Assembly (NCBI RefSeq): GCF_000022205.1
Contig: NC_012029.1
Span: forward strand, 2,604,001-2,668,000
Direction: 5' to 3'
From: Halorubrum lacusprofundi ATCC 49239
GTDB taxonomy: Archaea; Halobacteriota; Halobacteria; Halobacteriales; Haloferacaceae
DNA: 64,000 nucleotides
In this document: in pieces, positions 18,860 to 29,745 of the stretch
How the letters are laid out: each line of letters starts with the position of its first letter
How positions within the stretch are numbered: position 1 is the first letter of the stretch
Position numbers and translations under genes: made by a program
Notes under the pieces: model-generated
What the model saw: the letters and a program-made list of their open reading frames with translations, nothing else
What the model was told of the DNA's origin: nothing
Databases searched by the model: none

Positions 18860-19459
18860 ATGGCATCCCTTCGTCGCCGCCTTGTCGGATTCTCGCTGCT
18901 CGCCGTCGCCGCGACCGCGTTCGCCTTCGCGGCCGCCGTCGCGCCCGTGATCGTTCCGGGATCGGCGACCGCTTCCGGTACCCCCGATCTCGTCGTACCC
19001 TCTCCGATCTCACTGCTGGCCGCACCCGCGCTCCTCGCGGCCGGATCGGTGCTACTTGCCTCCGGGGTGGCTGCGGTCGTCGACGCTGACCTCTCCGCAC
19101 GCACCGCCCTCCTCGCACCCGCATTCGGCGCCGTCGGCGCACTCATACTCGGCACCGGCATCAGCACCGATTTCGGGGCGCCACTCGCCGCATTCGCCGC
19201 GTCGGACGCGCTCACGACACTGAGCTCCGGACCACCCGGCGTGATCGCGGCCGGTGCCGTCGCCGGGGCGGCGATCGCACCCGTGGTCCGCGCCGCGACC
19301 ACGGAGGACACGATCACGCTACTCGCCGGCGCATCCCTGCTACTCGCGTCGGTCGCAGCTGCGTCGGACGCTCCGCTCTCGCTCACCGCTGGCGGCGTCG
19401 CCGGCGCGCTCGCAGTGGGGGCGCTTTGGGCGGTTGATCCGGCCACGTGGCGGCCCTGA
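18860..19459 (+). CDS. Multi-pass membrane protein, unknown function
   Basis: 199-aa Ala/Gly/Leu-rich protein with about six hydrophobic segments beginning with LVGFSLLAVAATAFAFAAAV and ending LTAGGVAGALAVGALWAV. Almost no charged residues occur outside short loops. No characterised family is recognised. The opposite strand holds an open frame of nearly the same extent, but its Ser/Ala/Thr-rich translation has no domain character; the plus-strand frame, with an N-terminal MASLRRR positive-inside signal, is preferred. Convergent with the SPFH gene. Confidence 0.6.
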   Translation: MASLRRRLVGFSLLAVAATAFAFAAAVAPVIVPGSATASGTPDLVVPSPISLLAAPALLAAGSVLLASGVAAVVDADLSARTALLAPAFGAVGALILGTGISTDFGAPLAAFAASDALTTLSSGPPGVIAAGAVAGAAIAPVVRAATTEDTITLLAGASLLLASVAAASDAPLSLTAGGVAGALAVGALWAVDPATWRP

Positions 19460-19485
19460 CTGGCCGGCTCGGTCTGGGACCGACC

Positions 19486-20715
19486 TCAGTTCCCCGGCCG
19501 CTCGCTTTCGGCCTCCAGCTCGATATCGCGGTCTGCCTCGCGCGTTTCCTCCTCTTGGCGAGCGAGGTCGACGTCGCGGGCCGTGTCCGCGTCGCGCGTC
19601 TCGTCGGTCCGGAGATCGCTGTCGGCCACCGTATCGAGCTGTTCGAGGGCGCTCTCGATATCCTCCAGTCCGAGCATCTTCTCCGTCTCCTCGTCGAACT
19701 CCTTGCTCTCTAACCCCTCCATCTGTTGCACGTCGGAGCCTGAGAGGGCCTTGCCGTAGCGGCCGACGAGGCTGGTGAGCTCCTGCGGGAGCACGAACGT
19801 GGTGGATTCGCCTTTGCCAATTTCTTCTAAGGTCTCCATGCCGCGCTCGATGATGGCGCGCTCGCCCATCGACTCGGCGGACCGGGCGCGGAGGACGGTG
19901 GAAATCGCGTCACCCTGCGCTTCGAGGATCTGGCTCTGCTTTTCACCCTGTGCGCGAATGATGTTGGACTGCTTGTCCCCTTCCGCCTGCTCGATCGCGG
20001 AGCGGCGTTCCCCCTGGGCTTCGAGGATCATTGCCCGACGGCGACGCTCGGCGCCGGTCTGTTGTTCCATCGCGCGCTGGACCTCCTGTGAGGGGCTCAC
20101 CTCGCGGACCTCGACCGCCTCGACGCGGATCCCCCACTCGTCGGTCGGCTCGTCTAACTCTTCGTTGATGCGGTCGTTGATCTGATCGCGTCGGGAGAGC
20201 GTGTCGTCGAGTTCCATGTCGCCGAGGACGGCGCGGAGGGTGGTCTGTGCGAGGTTCGAGACGGCGTTTTTGTAGTCGTCCACTTCGAGGAACGCCTTCT
20301 TGGCGTCCATCACCTTGATGTAGACGACCGCGTCCGCCGTCACCGGCGAGTTGTCCCGCGTGATCGCCTCTTGCTGCGGGACGTCGAGTGTCTGGGTCCG
20401 CATGTCGAACGCGTAGGTGCGGGAGACGAACGGCGGAATGAGGTGGACGCCCGGTTCGAGCAGCTTCCGAAACTCGCCGAACACCGTGAGCGCCTCCTTG
20501 TCGTAGGCGTCGACGATCTCGACCGCACTAACGATCGTAACCGCCACTACCAACACCGCGAGCGCCGCGACGCCGTAGACGAGGCTCTGGCTGAGGAGGG
20601 CGAAGCCGACGACGAGCGCACCAGCGAGCGCGGTGTACTGCCAGACGGCGTCCGGGATCGACCCCGTCGCCTTCCCGATCTCGAAGGCGTCGCCGCGCGG
20701 ACCTTGTGTTCCCAT
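19486..20715 (-). CDS. SPFH/Band 7 (stomatin/prohibitin-like) membrane protein
   Basis: 409-aa protein. Two adjacent hydrophobic segments (residues ~27-65, including YTALAGALVVGFALLSQ and YGVAALAVLVVAVTIV) anchor it; the SPFH domain follows (VEIVDAYDKEALTVFGEFRK, LEPGVHLIPPFVSRTYAFDM, TLDVPQQEAITRDNSPVTAD, EVDDYKNAVSNLAQTTLRAV, GIRVEAVEVREVSPSQEVQ). Then comes an Ala/Glu/Gln/Arg-rich coiled coil with repeated EAQGE/RAQGE/EAQGD units (about residues 235-280) and an acidic tail. Stomatin-like proteins form membrane oligomers, commonly with a NfeD partner or proteases; no NfeD is adjacent here. Confidence 0.88.
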   Translation of the reverse strand: MGTQGPRGDAFEIGKATGSIPDAVWQYTALAGALVVGFALLSQSLVYGVAALAVLVVAVTIVSAVEIVDAYDKEALTVFGEFRKLLEPGVHLIPPFVSRTYAFDMRTQTLDVPQQEAITRDNSPVTADAVVYIKVMDAKKAFLEVDDYKNAVSNLAQTTLRAVLGDMELDDTLSRRDQINDRINEELDEPTDEWGIRVEAVEVREVSPSQEVQRAMEQQTGAERRRRAMILEAQGERRSAIEQAEGDKQSNIIRAQGEKQSQILEAQGDAISTVLRARSAESMGERAIIERGMETLEEIGKGESTTFVLPQELTSLVGRYGKALSGSDVQQMEGLESKEFDEETEKMLGLEDIESALEQLDTVADSDLRTDETRDADTARDVDLARQEEETREADRDIELEAESERPGN

Positions 20716-20858
20716 AGCCGACCTTACGGGCCGACGCTGTTAACGGTTGTCACGAGGGGACCTCTTCACCGACGTATCGCCGAGGCTCGTCTCCGAGATA
20801 CCGGAAACGCCCGTGACGGTCGGGCGGCTTTAAGCGCTCGGCGCGCGCACACCGAGGT

Positions 20859-22160
20859 ATGCCAGCCGACGACGACGTCGACCACGAGTTCCGCACGCGA
20901 AGCGTTCACGCCGGATCGAGCCCGGACCCGGCGACCGGCGCGCGCGCCACACCCATCTACCAGACCACCTCCTACGAGTTCGAGAACGCCGATCACGCCG
21001 CTCGGCTGTTCGCGTTAGAGGAGGCCGGCAACGTCTACTCGCGGATCATGAACCCGACGAACGCCGCCCTCGAAGAGCGGATCGCCTCGCTCGAGAACGG
21101 CGTGGGCGCGGTCGCCACCTCCTCGGGGATGGCGGCGTTCGACCTGGCGACATTCATGCTTGCGTCCGCGGGCGACAACATCGTCTCCTCGTCCGCGCTG
21201 TACGGCGGCACCTACACCTACCTCACGCACTCGGTCGAGCGGCGGGGGGTCTCGACGCGGTTCGTCGACCCGCTCGACTACGAGGGGTACGCCGACGCGA
21301 TCGACGAGGACACCGCCTACGTCCACCTCGAAACCATCGGCAACCCCGCACTCGTCACCCCGGACATCGAACGGATCGCCGACATCGCTCACGACCACGG
21401 CGTCCCGCTGTTCGTCGACAACACGTTCGCGACCCCCTACCTCTGCCGCCCGCTCGACCACGGCGCCGACCTCGTCTGGGAGTCGACGACGAAGTGGCTC
21501 ACGGGCAACGGCACCACCGTCGGCGGCGTCCTCGTCGACGGCGGCTCGTTCCCGTGGAGCGAGTACGCTGAGAAGTATCCAGAGATCGCGCAGGACAACC
21601 CCGCGTACCACGGGATCAACTACGTCGAGGCGTTCGGCGACGCGGCGTTCACGTTCGCCGCGGTCACCCGCGGCCTGCGTGACTTGGGCGACCAGCAGTC
21701 GCCGTTCGACGCGTGGAACACCCTCCAGCAGACCGAGTCGCTCCCCCTCCGGATGGAGCGCCACTGCGAGAACGCCGGGATCGTCGCCGAGTACCTCGAC
21801 GAGCACGACGACGTGGCGTGGGTGAACTACCCGGGCCTGGAGAGCCACGAGACCCACGATGAGGCCAGCGAGTACCTAGAGGGCGGCTACGGCGGCATGA
21901 TCACGTTCGGGCTGGAGGGCGGCTACGAGGCCGCGAAGGGGACGGTCGAGAACGCCGATCTCGCCTCCCTGCTCGCGAACGTCGGCGACGCGAAGACGCT
22001 CGTTATCCACCCGGCGTCGACGACCCACCAGCAGTTGACGGAGGAAGAACAGGAGGCCGCCGGCGTCACCGGCGACATGGTGCGGCTCTCGGTCGGTATC
22101 GAGGACCCCGCCGATATCGTCGCCGACCTCGAAGCGGCGATCGAGCGCGCGTCGGCGTAG
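20859..22160 (+). CDS. metY: O-acetylhomoserine sulfhydrylase / Cys-Met metabolism PLP enzyme
   Basis: 433-aa PLP-dependent enzyme of the Cys/Met metabolism family, predicted to make homocysteine from O-acetylhomoserine and sulfide. Features: TRSVHAGSSPDPATGARATP at the N-terminus, YSRIMNPTNAALEERIASLE, ATSSGMAAFDLATFMLASAG, PLFVDNTFATPYLCRPLDHG with the cofactor Asp, and the Schiff-base lysine in LVWESTTKWLTGNGTTVGG near residue 213; the late SASTTHQQ-type motif appears as HPASTTHQQLTEEEQ. The length (over 420 aa) and sequence favour MetY over cystathionine gamma-synthase. No metX follows. Convergent with an ABC permease gene 25 nt away. Confidence 0.9.
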   Translation: MPADDDVDHEFRTRSVHAGSSPDPATGARATPIYQTTSYEFENADHAARLFALEEAGNVYSRIMNPTNAALEERIASLENGVGAVATSSGMAAFDLATFMLASAGDNIVSSSALYGGTYTYLTHSVERRGVSTRFVDPLDYEGYADAIDEDTAYVHLETIGNPALVTPDIERIADIAHDHGVPLFVDNTFATPYLCRPLDHGADLVWESTTKWLTGNGTTVGGVLVDGGSFPWSEYAEKYPEIAQDNPAYHGINYVEAFGDAAFTFAAVTRGLRDLGDQQSPFDAWNTLQQTESLPLRMERHCENAGIVAEYLDEHDDVAWVNYPGLESHETHDEASEYLEGGYGGMITFGLEGGYEAAKGTVENADLASLLANVGDAKTLVIHPASTTHQQLTEEEQEAAGVTGDMVRLSVGIEDPADIVADLEAAIERASA

Positions 22161-22185
22161 TCGGCCGCGAGGCAGCCGTTTTCCC

Positions 22186-23016
22186 TTATAAATCGTCGGT
22201 GTCGAACTTCCAGAGCCCGGCCAGCGGCGGTGCGATCGTCCAGAACACGAGCATCGACACCGCCGAGATCTGCTGGTTGACGGCCTCGCCCGAGAGTAGC
22301 TGGCCGCTAAGGAACGCGTTGGACAGCAGTTCGACCCCGGTTATCGGGTTCGCGACCTGTAGGAACACGCTGACCTGCTGTTGGGAGACCGGCAAGGGGT
22401 TGATCAGCCCCGCGTCGGCCGCGGCACCGAGGAACTGTCCGGTGATGGCGCCCCACAGCATCACGAACAGGACGTAGATCGCGACCCCGCCGATGAGCGC
22501 CTGTCGCTGTGTCGTCGCCGCGGCCGAGCAGCCGACCGCAATCGCGACGAAGACGACGCCGAGGACCGCGGCGAAGACGGTGTACCCGAGGTACGAACCG
22601 ACGTTGAACGCCTCGATGTATCCGAGCTGAGAGAGTGCAAGCAACACGAGTGCCGGGAGAAGGAAGCCGGAGAACACCGCGAGCGACAGCGCGGCGCCCC
22701 GCCCGACCACCTTTCCGAAGACCACGTCAGCGCGGGAGTGCGGCAGCGACAAGAGTAGCTTCAGCGAGCCCGACTCGCGCTCGCCGCTGACGGCGTTGTA
22801 CCCGACGACGACGCCCACGAGCGGGACGAGCGTCGTCACCAGGAAGGGGCCAACGGCGGCGCTCAACAGGAACTCCGTCGCGAACTGCTCTCCGGGCGGC
22901 GCGAAGACGTACGCGAAGACGGCGACGAGCAGCGAGAACAGCGCCACGAGGATCAACATCCCCCGAGAGCGCACGGTGTCTTGGAAGTCCTTCTCCGCGA
23001 TGGCGGGGAGGCTCAT
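22186..23016 (-). CDS. ABC-2-type transporter permease
   Basis: 276-aa membrane protein with six TM segments of the ABC-2/NosY-like family. It starts with SLPAIAEKDFQDTVRSRGML, the amphipathic N-terminus typical of these permeases, followed by ILVALFSLLVAVFAYVFA; the conserved cytoplasmic SGERESGSLKLLLSLPHSRAD near residue 80 is the coupling motif. Its ATG overlaps the stop of the upstream ATPase gene by 4 nt (ATGA), so the two are translationally coupled and form one exporter; the substrate is unknown. Confidence 0.88.
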   Translation of the reverse strand: MSLPAIAEKDFQDTVRSRGMLILVALFSLLVAVFAYVFAPPGEQFATEFLLSAAVGPFLVTTLVPLVGVVVGYNAVSGERESGSLKLLLSLPHSRADVVFGKVVGRGAALSLAVFSGFLLPALVLLALSQLGYIEAFNVGSYLGYTVFAAVLGVVFVAIAVGCSAAATTQRQALIGGVAIYVLFVMLWGAITGQFLGAAADAGLINPLPVSQQQVSVFLQVANPITGVELLSNAFLSGQLLSGEAVNQQISAVSMLVFWTIAPPLAGLWKFDTDDL

Positions 23017-24017
23017 CGGTCCACCTCCTCGGGCTCTTCACCGGCACGTTCATCCGGATCGCCACCGTCCGCACCCGGCGCGTCGCCCTCCGTGTACGCC
23101 AAGAAGAGGTCCTCCAGCGACGCCTCGCGGGTATGGAAGTCGGCGACGGCGATGCCGGCGTCCTCTAAGGCGCCGATGACCCGCGTCTTCGCGCCGTCGG
23201 CACAGCTCACGACGAGCGTGTCGCCGTCGCGGTTGACGCGGCTCACGCCGTCGAGATCGCGGATCGCCTCGATGGCCGCGTTGCCCGTGTTGTCCGCATC
23301 GTCCGCGTCGTCCGCGCCGCCGCCACTGATCGCGATCTCCAGCGTCTCCTCGCCGCCGACGGCCTCGCGGAGGCCCTCCACGGAGTCTTCGGTTACGAGC
23401 TCCCCCTCGCGGAGAATGCCGACGCGGTCGCAGACCGCCTCGACCTGTTCGAGGATGTGCGAGGAGAAGAAGACGGTCGCGCCGCGGTCGGCCTCGGCCC
23501 GAACGATCTCGCGCATCTCCTTCGCGCCCGCCGGATCCAGTCCGGAGGAGGGCTCGTCGAGGATGAGCAGGTCGGGATCGCCCGCGAGCGCCATCGCGAG
23601 CGCGAGCCGCTGGCGCATCCCCTTCGAGTAGCCGCCGGCCTTGCGGTCGGCGTCGTCGAGGAGGCCCACGCGGTCGAGGAGGGCGTCCGGGTCGTCGTCC
23701 GCCTCCTTCGAGCGGACCGCGAACTCGACGTGTTGCCGCCCCGTGAGTCGGTCGTACACCGCGAATCCGTCGGGGAGCACGCCGGTCCGCTTGCGGATCG
23801 CCACGCCGTCGGTCGTGGCGTCCTGTTCGAGTACGCGCACCGTTCCCTCGGTCGGCCGGACCAAGTCGAGCACCATGTCGATGGTCGTCGACTTGCCGGC
23901 GCCGTTCGGGCCGAGGAAGCCGTACACCTCCCCCTCCTCGACGGTGAGATCGAGGCCCCGAACGGCCGTGACATCGGCGAACTCCTTGGTCACGCCCCGC
24001 AGTTCGATGGCGGTCAT
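23013..24017 (-). CDS. ABC transporter ATP-binding protein
   Basis: 334-aa ATPase partner of the ABC-2 permease. Walker A FLGPNGAGKSTTIDMVLDL (residues ~36-54), Q-loop, signature GGYSKGMRQRLALAMALAGD near residue 133, Walker B LLILDEPSSGLDPAGAKEM, and the H-loop in ATVFFSSHILEQVEAVCDRV. A C-terminal extension (about residues 215-330) has an acidic Asp/Ala-rich insertion (GGGADDADDADNTGNAAIEA) and a DUF4162-like tail ending in an acidic stretch. I used the ATG at 24017 (MTAIELRGVTKEF); an upstream extension would run into ligA. The gene begins 43 nt after the ligA stop on the same strand. Confidence 0.92.
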   Translation of the reverse strand: MTAIELRGVTKEFADVTAVRGLDLTVEEGEVYGFLGPNGAGKSTTIDMVLDLVRPTEGTVRVLEQDATTDGVAIRKRTGVLPDGFAVYDRLTGRQHVEFAVRSKEADDDPDALLDRVGLLDDADRKAGGYSKGMRQRLALAMALAGDPDLLILDEPSSGLDPAGAKEMREIVRAEADRGATVFFSSHILEQVEAVCDRVGILREGELVTEDSVEGLREAVGGEETLEIAISGGGADDADDADNTGNAAIEAIRDLDGVSRVNRDGDTLVVSCADGAKTRVIGALEDAGIAVADFHTREASLEDLFLAYTEGDAPGADGGDPDERAGEEPEEVDR

Positions 24018-24060
24018 ACCGCCCCGTTGCCGCGTCGTCCGATAAAGGGTTGCGGGTTCG

Positions 24061-26256
<2,196 letters not shown>

Positions 26257-26277
26257 TCACAGGCGGCGTGTGCCCCC

Positions 26278-27453
26278 TTACGCGACCCGCTCGCCGGCGG
26301 CGAACACTGCCTCCGGCTCCTGCCACGCCGCCACGTCCTCGGTGGGGTCGGCCTCGAGGACGACGAGGTCGGCGCGGTACCCCTCCCCGATTCGGCCCAC
26401 GTCGTCGAGCCCGAGCAGATCCGCGGCGTTGACGGTGGCGGCCTCGAGCGCCCGCTCCGGCGAGAGTCCGTGCTCGACCATGTACGCAAGCTCCCGCGGG
26501 ATGTCCCCGAAGAAGTTGAACGGGGTGCCGGCGTCCGTGCCCATTGCGATCGGCACGTCGGCCTCCAGCGCGTGGCCCCACGCGTCGTCGAAGCGGTCGG
26601 CGGCGTCTTCGGCCTTTTCGACGGCGTCCTCCGGGATCCCGGACTCGACGCCGTGATCAACGATTCCGCGGAGCGCACTCGCGGTCGGCACCCAATAGGT
26701 CCCTCGATCGGCCATCATCTCGGCGGCCTCGCGGTCCATGAAGGTGCCGTGCTCGATACTCGAAATCCCGGCCTCGACCGCGTTCTTGATCCCTGTCTCG
26801 CCGTGGGCGTGAGCCGCGGTAGGAGTGTTCGTCGGAGCGGCGGCATCGGTGAACGCCGCGAGTTCTTCGGGAGTCAGCTCCGGGGCGCCGGTCACCGCGC
26901 CCTCGGTAAGGACGCCGCCCGTCGCCATGCACTTGAGCACGTCCGCGCCCGCCTTCAGCTGCTCGCGGGCCGCCTTTCGGACCTCGGCCGGACCGTCGGC
27001 CTCGCGGCCGAACCAGTTGCCGTGGCCGCCGGTCATGATCACGTTGCGGCCGCAGGCGAGGACGCGCGGACCGTCGATGTCGCCGGCGGCGACCGCCTCG
27101 CCCGCGTCGAGCGCGAGCGTCCCGCGGCCCCCCAGATCGCGGACCGTCGTGACCCCCGCTTCGAGGGCGTCTCGGAGGTTGCCGGCGGTCCGGTAGCTCG
27201 CGGTGTAGTCGCTGTCGGAGACCGCGGTGGCGACATCTGGTCGCCCGTCCATCATGACGTGGACGTGCGCGTCGATCAGCCCCGATGCGACCACCGAGCC
27301 GCTCGCGTCGGTCTCGGCGTCGACCGCGTCCTCACCGCCGATCTCGTCGACCGCGTCCGGCCCGACCGCGACGATCTCGCCGTCTGCGACCGCGACATCG
27401 GCCTCGCGAGTCCCGTCGACGTCAGCCACTTGTCCGCCTCGAATCACGTGCAT
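26278..27453 (-). CDS. Metal-dependent amidohydrolase (imidazolonepropionase / Xaa-Pro dipeptidase-like)
   Basis: 391-aa amidohydrolase-superfamily TIM-barrel enzyme. Metal ligands: HxH in GLIDAHVHVMMDGRP near residue 67, the carboxylated lysine in GADVLKCMATGGV near 170, His in TAAHAHGETGIKNAVEAG and SSIEHGTFMDREAAEMM, and the catalytic Asp in IAMGTDAGTPFNFFGD. This binuclear pattern fits the subgroup including microcystinase/prolidase-like dipeptidases and imidazolonepropionase; the substrate cannot be fixed from sequence. The start at the ATG at 27453 (MHVIRGGQVADVDG) begins the beta-sandwich domain directly. Divergent from the DUF1508 repeat protein. Confidence 0.85.
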   Translation of the reverse strand: MHVIRGGQVADVDGTREADVAVADGEIVAVGPDAVDEIGGEDAVDAETDASGSVVASGLIDAHVHVMMDGRPDVATAVSDSDYTASYRTAGNLRDALEAGVTTVRDLGGRGTLALDAGEAVAAGDIDGPRVLACGRNVIMTGGHGNWFGREADGPAEVRKAAREQLKAGADVLKCMATGGVLTEGAVTGAPELTPEELAAFTDAAAPTNTPTAAHAHGETGIKNAVEAGISSIEHGTFMDREAAEMMADRGTYWVPTASALRGIVDHGVESGIPEDAVEKAEDAADRFDDAWGHALEADVPIAMGTDAGTPFNFFGDIPRELAYMVEHGLSPERALEAATVNAADLLGLDDVGRIGEGYRADLVVLEADPTEDVAAWQEPEAVFAAGERVA

Positions 27454-27566
27454 ATCTCCACGAGGGAGCGTTCGACTCGTAAACACTCGGGTCGCGGTAG
27501 TCCATTACAACTGCGTTTGTGTCACACACCCATACCTATAACCGGAGGGCCGCCGATTTTCCCGCC

Positions 27567-29240
27567 ATGGCAAACGACAGACAATCAGGCTCTCCCGGCG
27601 GGCTGTACGAGCAACGCATCGGGACGCCGACGACAGACGACGAGGTGAACGGGTTCTGGCTGTTCGGGTTCGGTGTGCTGCTCGGACTGGCCGGAGTCCT
27701 CCTGTTTTTCCTCACCGAGTCGGCGACGACCGCTCGCGGGATCGCGTACGCGCTCGCGGCGCTGGCTCCGCCGTTCATCATGCTCGGCGCGGTGATCCGC
27801 TTCCCGCTGCGGCGGGCGGGAACGTTCATCGGATACCTCGGGACGACGGTCAGCGTCCTCGGCGTCGTTTGGTTCGTGAACATCTTCCCGGACGGCTGGT
27901 CTACCGCCTCCGGCGAGCCAGCCGTGATCGCCGTGTACGGAATCGGCCTCACGCTCATCGGGCTCGCGGGGACGATCGTCCCGCTCCTGTCCGACCCGGT
28001 CTACGAGGACTACGAGCGGATGCAGGGCGAGGCGGCGGCCGCGACGGCCGAGCGCGACGAGACGAGCGCGGAGTTGGCGTCGACCCGCGAGGAGTTGGAT
28101 GCGACCGAATCGGAGCTTTCGGCGACGAACGAGGAGCTGTCGGAGACGGAGTCGGCGCTCGAAGCGGCCCGCGCGGAGACGGCGGCGCTGCGGGGGAGCA
28201 AGGCGCGGTTCGAGCTGTTCGAGGACGCGGGCGGAAAGCCGCGCTGGCGGCTCCGCCACCGCAACGGCAACGTCATCGCGACCGCCGGGCAGGGGTACAG
28301 CAGCCGCGGAAAGGCACAAAAGGGCCTCCACAGTGTCAGGCGGAACGCGCTCGGCGCCGGGATCCTTCGGATCGAGACCCCGGTCGCGGAGGCCGAGGCG
28401 ATCGCCGTCGACGACGGTCCCGAGCCCGCGGACGCCGCGGACCCGAACGTGGCCGTCCCGAGCGACGACGAGGCGATCGCGAGCAAGGCGACCTTCGAGC
28501 TGTTCGAGGACGCGGGCGGGGAATGGCGCTGGCGACTCCGCCACGACAACGGGAACATCATCTCGGACTCCGGCGAGGGGTACGCCTCCAAGTCGAACGC
28601 GAAGCGCGCGCTCGGCCGGGTCCGCGAGCACGTCGCCGCCGCGGACTACCTCCGGGTCGACCCGACCGCCTTCGAGGTGTTCCGGAACGCCGGCGGCGAG
28701 TGGCGCTGGCGGCTCATCCACGAGAACGGGAACGTGCTCGCCGACTCCGGCGAGGGGTACTCCTCCCGGTCGAAGGCCCGGCAAGGGCTCGACAGCGTGC
28801 AGTCGAACGCCGCCGAGGCGGCCCTCGAAGCGGTCGGCGACGACGGCGTGGCCGGTGACGCCGACGGGAACCCGAACGCGACCTTCGAGCTGTACGAGGA
28901 CGCGGCCGAGGAGTACCGCTGGCGACTCCGCCACCGCAACGGGAACATCATCGCGGACTCCGGCGAGGGGTACGCCTCCGAGTCGAACGCGCGGGACGCG
29001 ATCGGGCGCGTCCGCGAGTACGCCCCCGACGCCGACGTGTTGGAGGTCGGCAACGCCGCCTTCGAGATCTACGAGGACGCCGCCGACGAGTGGCGCTGGC
29101 GGCTCCGCCACCGCAACGGGAACATCATCGCGGACTCCGGCGAAGGGTACGCCTCCCGGTCGAACGCGGTCGAGGGGGTCACGGGCGTGAAGGCGAACGC
29201 CCCCGGCGCGGAGGCGGAGACGGTCGAGGCGGAGGAGTAG
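27567..29240 (+). CDS. Membrane protein with coiled coil and five DUF1508 (YegP-type) repeats
   Basis: 557-aa protein. The N-terminus carries about four TM helices (residues ~25-135, e.g. GFWLFGFGVLLGLAGVLLFF, YALAALAPPFIMLGAVI, YGIGLTLIGLAGTIVPLL); then a Glu/Ala/Thr-rich coiled coil (residues ~150-205); then five DUF1508 repeats starting near residues 211, 306, 367, 437 and 496, each of the form F-E-(L/I/V)-(F/Y)-x-(D/N)-A-(A/G)-x-x-x-R-W-R-L-x-H-x-N-G-N-(V/I), ending G-(E/Q)-G-Y-x-S-(K/R/E). DUF1508 units are usually single or paired in about 60-110-aa soluble proteins. Membrane topology and repeat number make it unusual; the repeats likely lie on one face of the membrane as a binding array. 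Function unknown. Confidence 0.82.
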   Translation: MANDRQSGSPGGLYEQRIGTPTTDDEVNGFWLFGFGVLLGLAGVLLFFLTESATTARGIAYALAALAPPFIMLGAVIRFPLRRAGTFIGYLGTTVSVLGVVWFVNIFPDGWSTASGEPAVIAVYGIGLTLIGLAGTIVPLLSDPVYEDYERMQGEAAAATAERDETSAELASTREELDATESELSATNEELSETESALEAARAETAALRGSKARFELFEDAGGKPRWRLRHRNGNVIATAGQGYSSRGKAQKGLHSVRRNALGAGILRIETPVAEAEAIAVDDGPEPADAADPNVAVPSDDEAIASKATFELFEDAGGEWRWRLRHDNGNIISDSGEGYASKSNAKRALGRVREHVAAADYLRVDPTAFEVFRNAGGEWRWRLIHENGNVLADSGEGYSSRSKARQGLDSVQSNAAEAALEAVGDDGVAGDADGNPNATFELYEDAAEEYRWRLRHRNGNIIADSGEGYASESNARDAIGRVREYAPDADVLEVGNAAFEIYEDAADEWRWRLRHRNGNIIADSGEGYASRSNAVEGVTGVKANAPGAEAETVEAEE

Positions 29241-29287
29241 GTCGGCGCTGACCCGGACGTTTTTCCGGGGTTCTTTTAAATAGTCGA

Positions 29288-29560
29288 TCAGGACGCCGCC
29301 AAGAGCTTCAGCCGTAGCTCTCGCTCGTCGATCTCGTACTTGAACGCGGGGTGGCCGTCGACGAGTACGTAGGGGACGCGCTCGCCGTACTCTTCGGCCA
29401 GTTCGGGATCCTCGTCGACGTCGACCATGTCGAGGTCGATCGTCACGTCGAGGCCCTCGGCGACCGCCTCGATGGTCTCGCGGGCCGCGACGCACAGCGA
29501 GCAGTCCTCGCGGGTGTACACCGTGACGGGGACGGTCTCCGAGGCGTCCGTCTCGCTCAT
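29288..29560 (-). CDS. Glutaredoxin-like thiol-disulfide protein
   Basis: 90-aa thioredoxin-fold protein starting MSETDASETVPVTVYTREDC. The active site is CSLC near residue 20, as in the glutaredoxin-like DUF836 family, followed by the cis-Pro region ERVPYVLVDGHPAFKYEI. Likely role: cytoplasmic thiol-disulfide exchange. The ATG at 29560 is preferred; another in-frame ATG lies 14 codons upstream, but the extension is not conserved in the fold. Its stop is only 47 nt from the DUF1508-protein stop (convergent). Confidence 0.82.
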   Translation of the reverse strand: MSETDASETVPVTVYTREDCSLCVAARETIEAVAEGLDVTIDLDMVDVDEDPELAEEYGERVPYVLVDGHPAFKYEIDERELRLKLLAAS

Positions 29561-29660
29561 AGGCGGGCGTTCGGTCGGTGGCGCCGAGTCGTTTTCGATC
29601 AATCGGGTTCGTGATCGTGGGTGTCAGTACGATCACTCTCGTCGACGCACGACTGCTCGC

Positions 29661-29735
29661 TTATAAATGGCTGATTGCCGATTGGTGGTGAACACCTCCA
29701 AAGCCCCAGCCGCGAGGATTCGCGTGACTCGCTCG
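29661..29735 (+). repeat. Dispersed TATA-plus-GTGAACACC/AAAGCCCCAG element, copy B
   Basis: TTATAAA at 29661-29667, then GTGAACACC at 29688, TCCAAAGCCCCAGCCGCGAGG to about 29717, followed by GTGACTCGCTCGTTCGCTTCG. The GTG is 24 nt from the TATA centre, the normal distance for a leaderless start. Stem GGTG-GTGAA-CACC. Transcription would run antisense into the 3' end of mdh, whose stop codon begins at 29746; the reading frame from the GTG stays open to 30014 only because it is antisense to mdh. Confidence 0.72.
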
Positions 29736-29745
29736 TTCGCTTCGC

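Noticed and set aside
18829-19446. Minus-strand frame over the membrane protein at 18860-19459
   Set aside because: Ser/Thr/Ala-rich with no hydrophobic pattern; the plus-strand frame has proper TM segments and a positive N-terminus.
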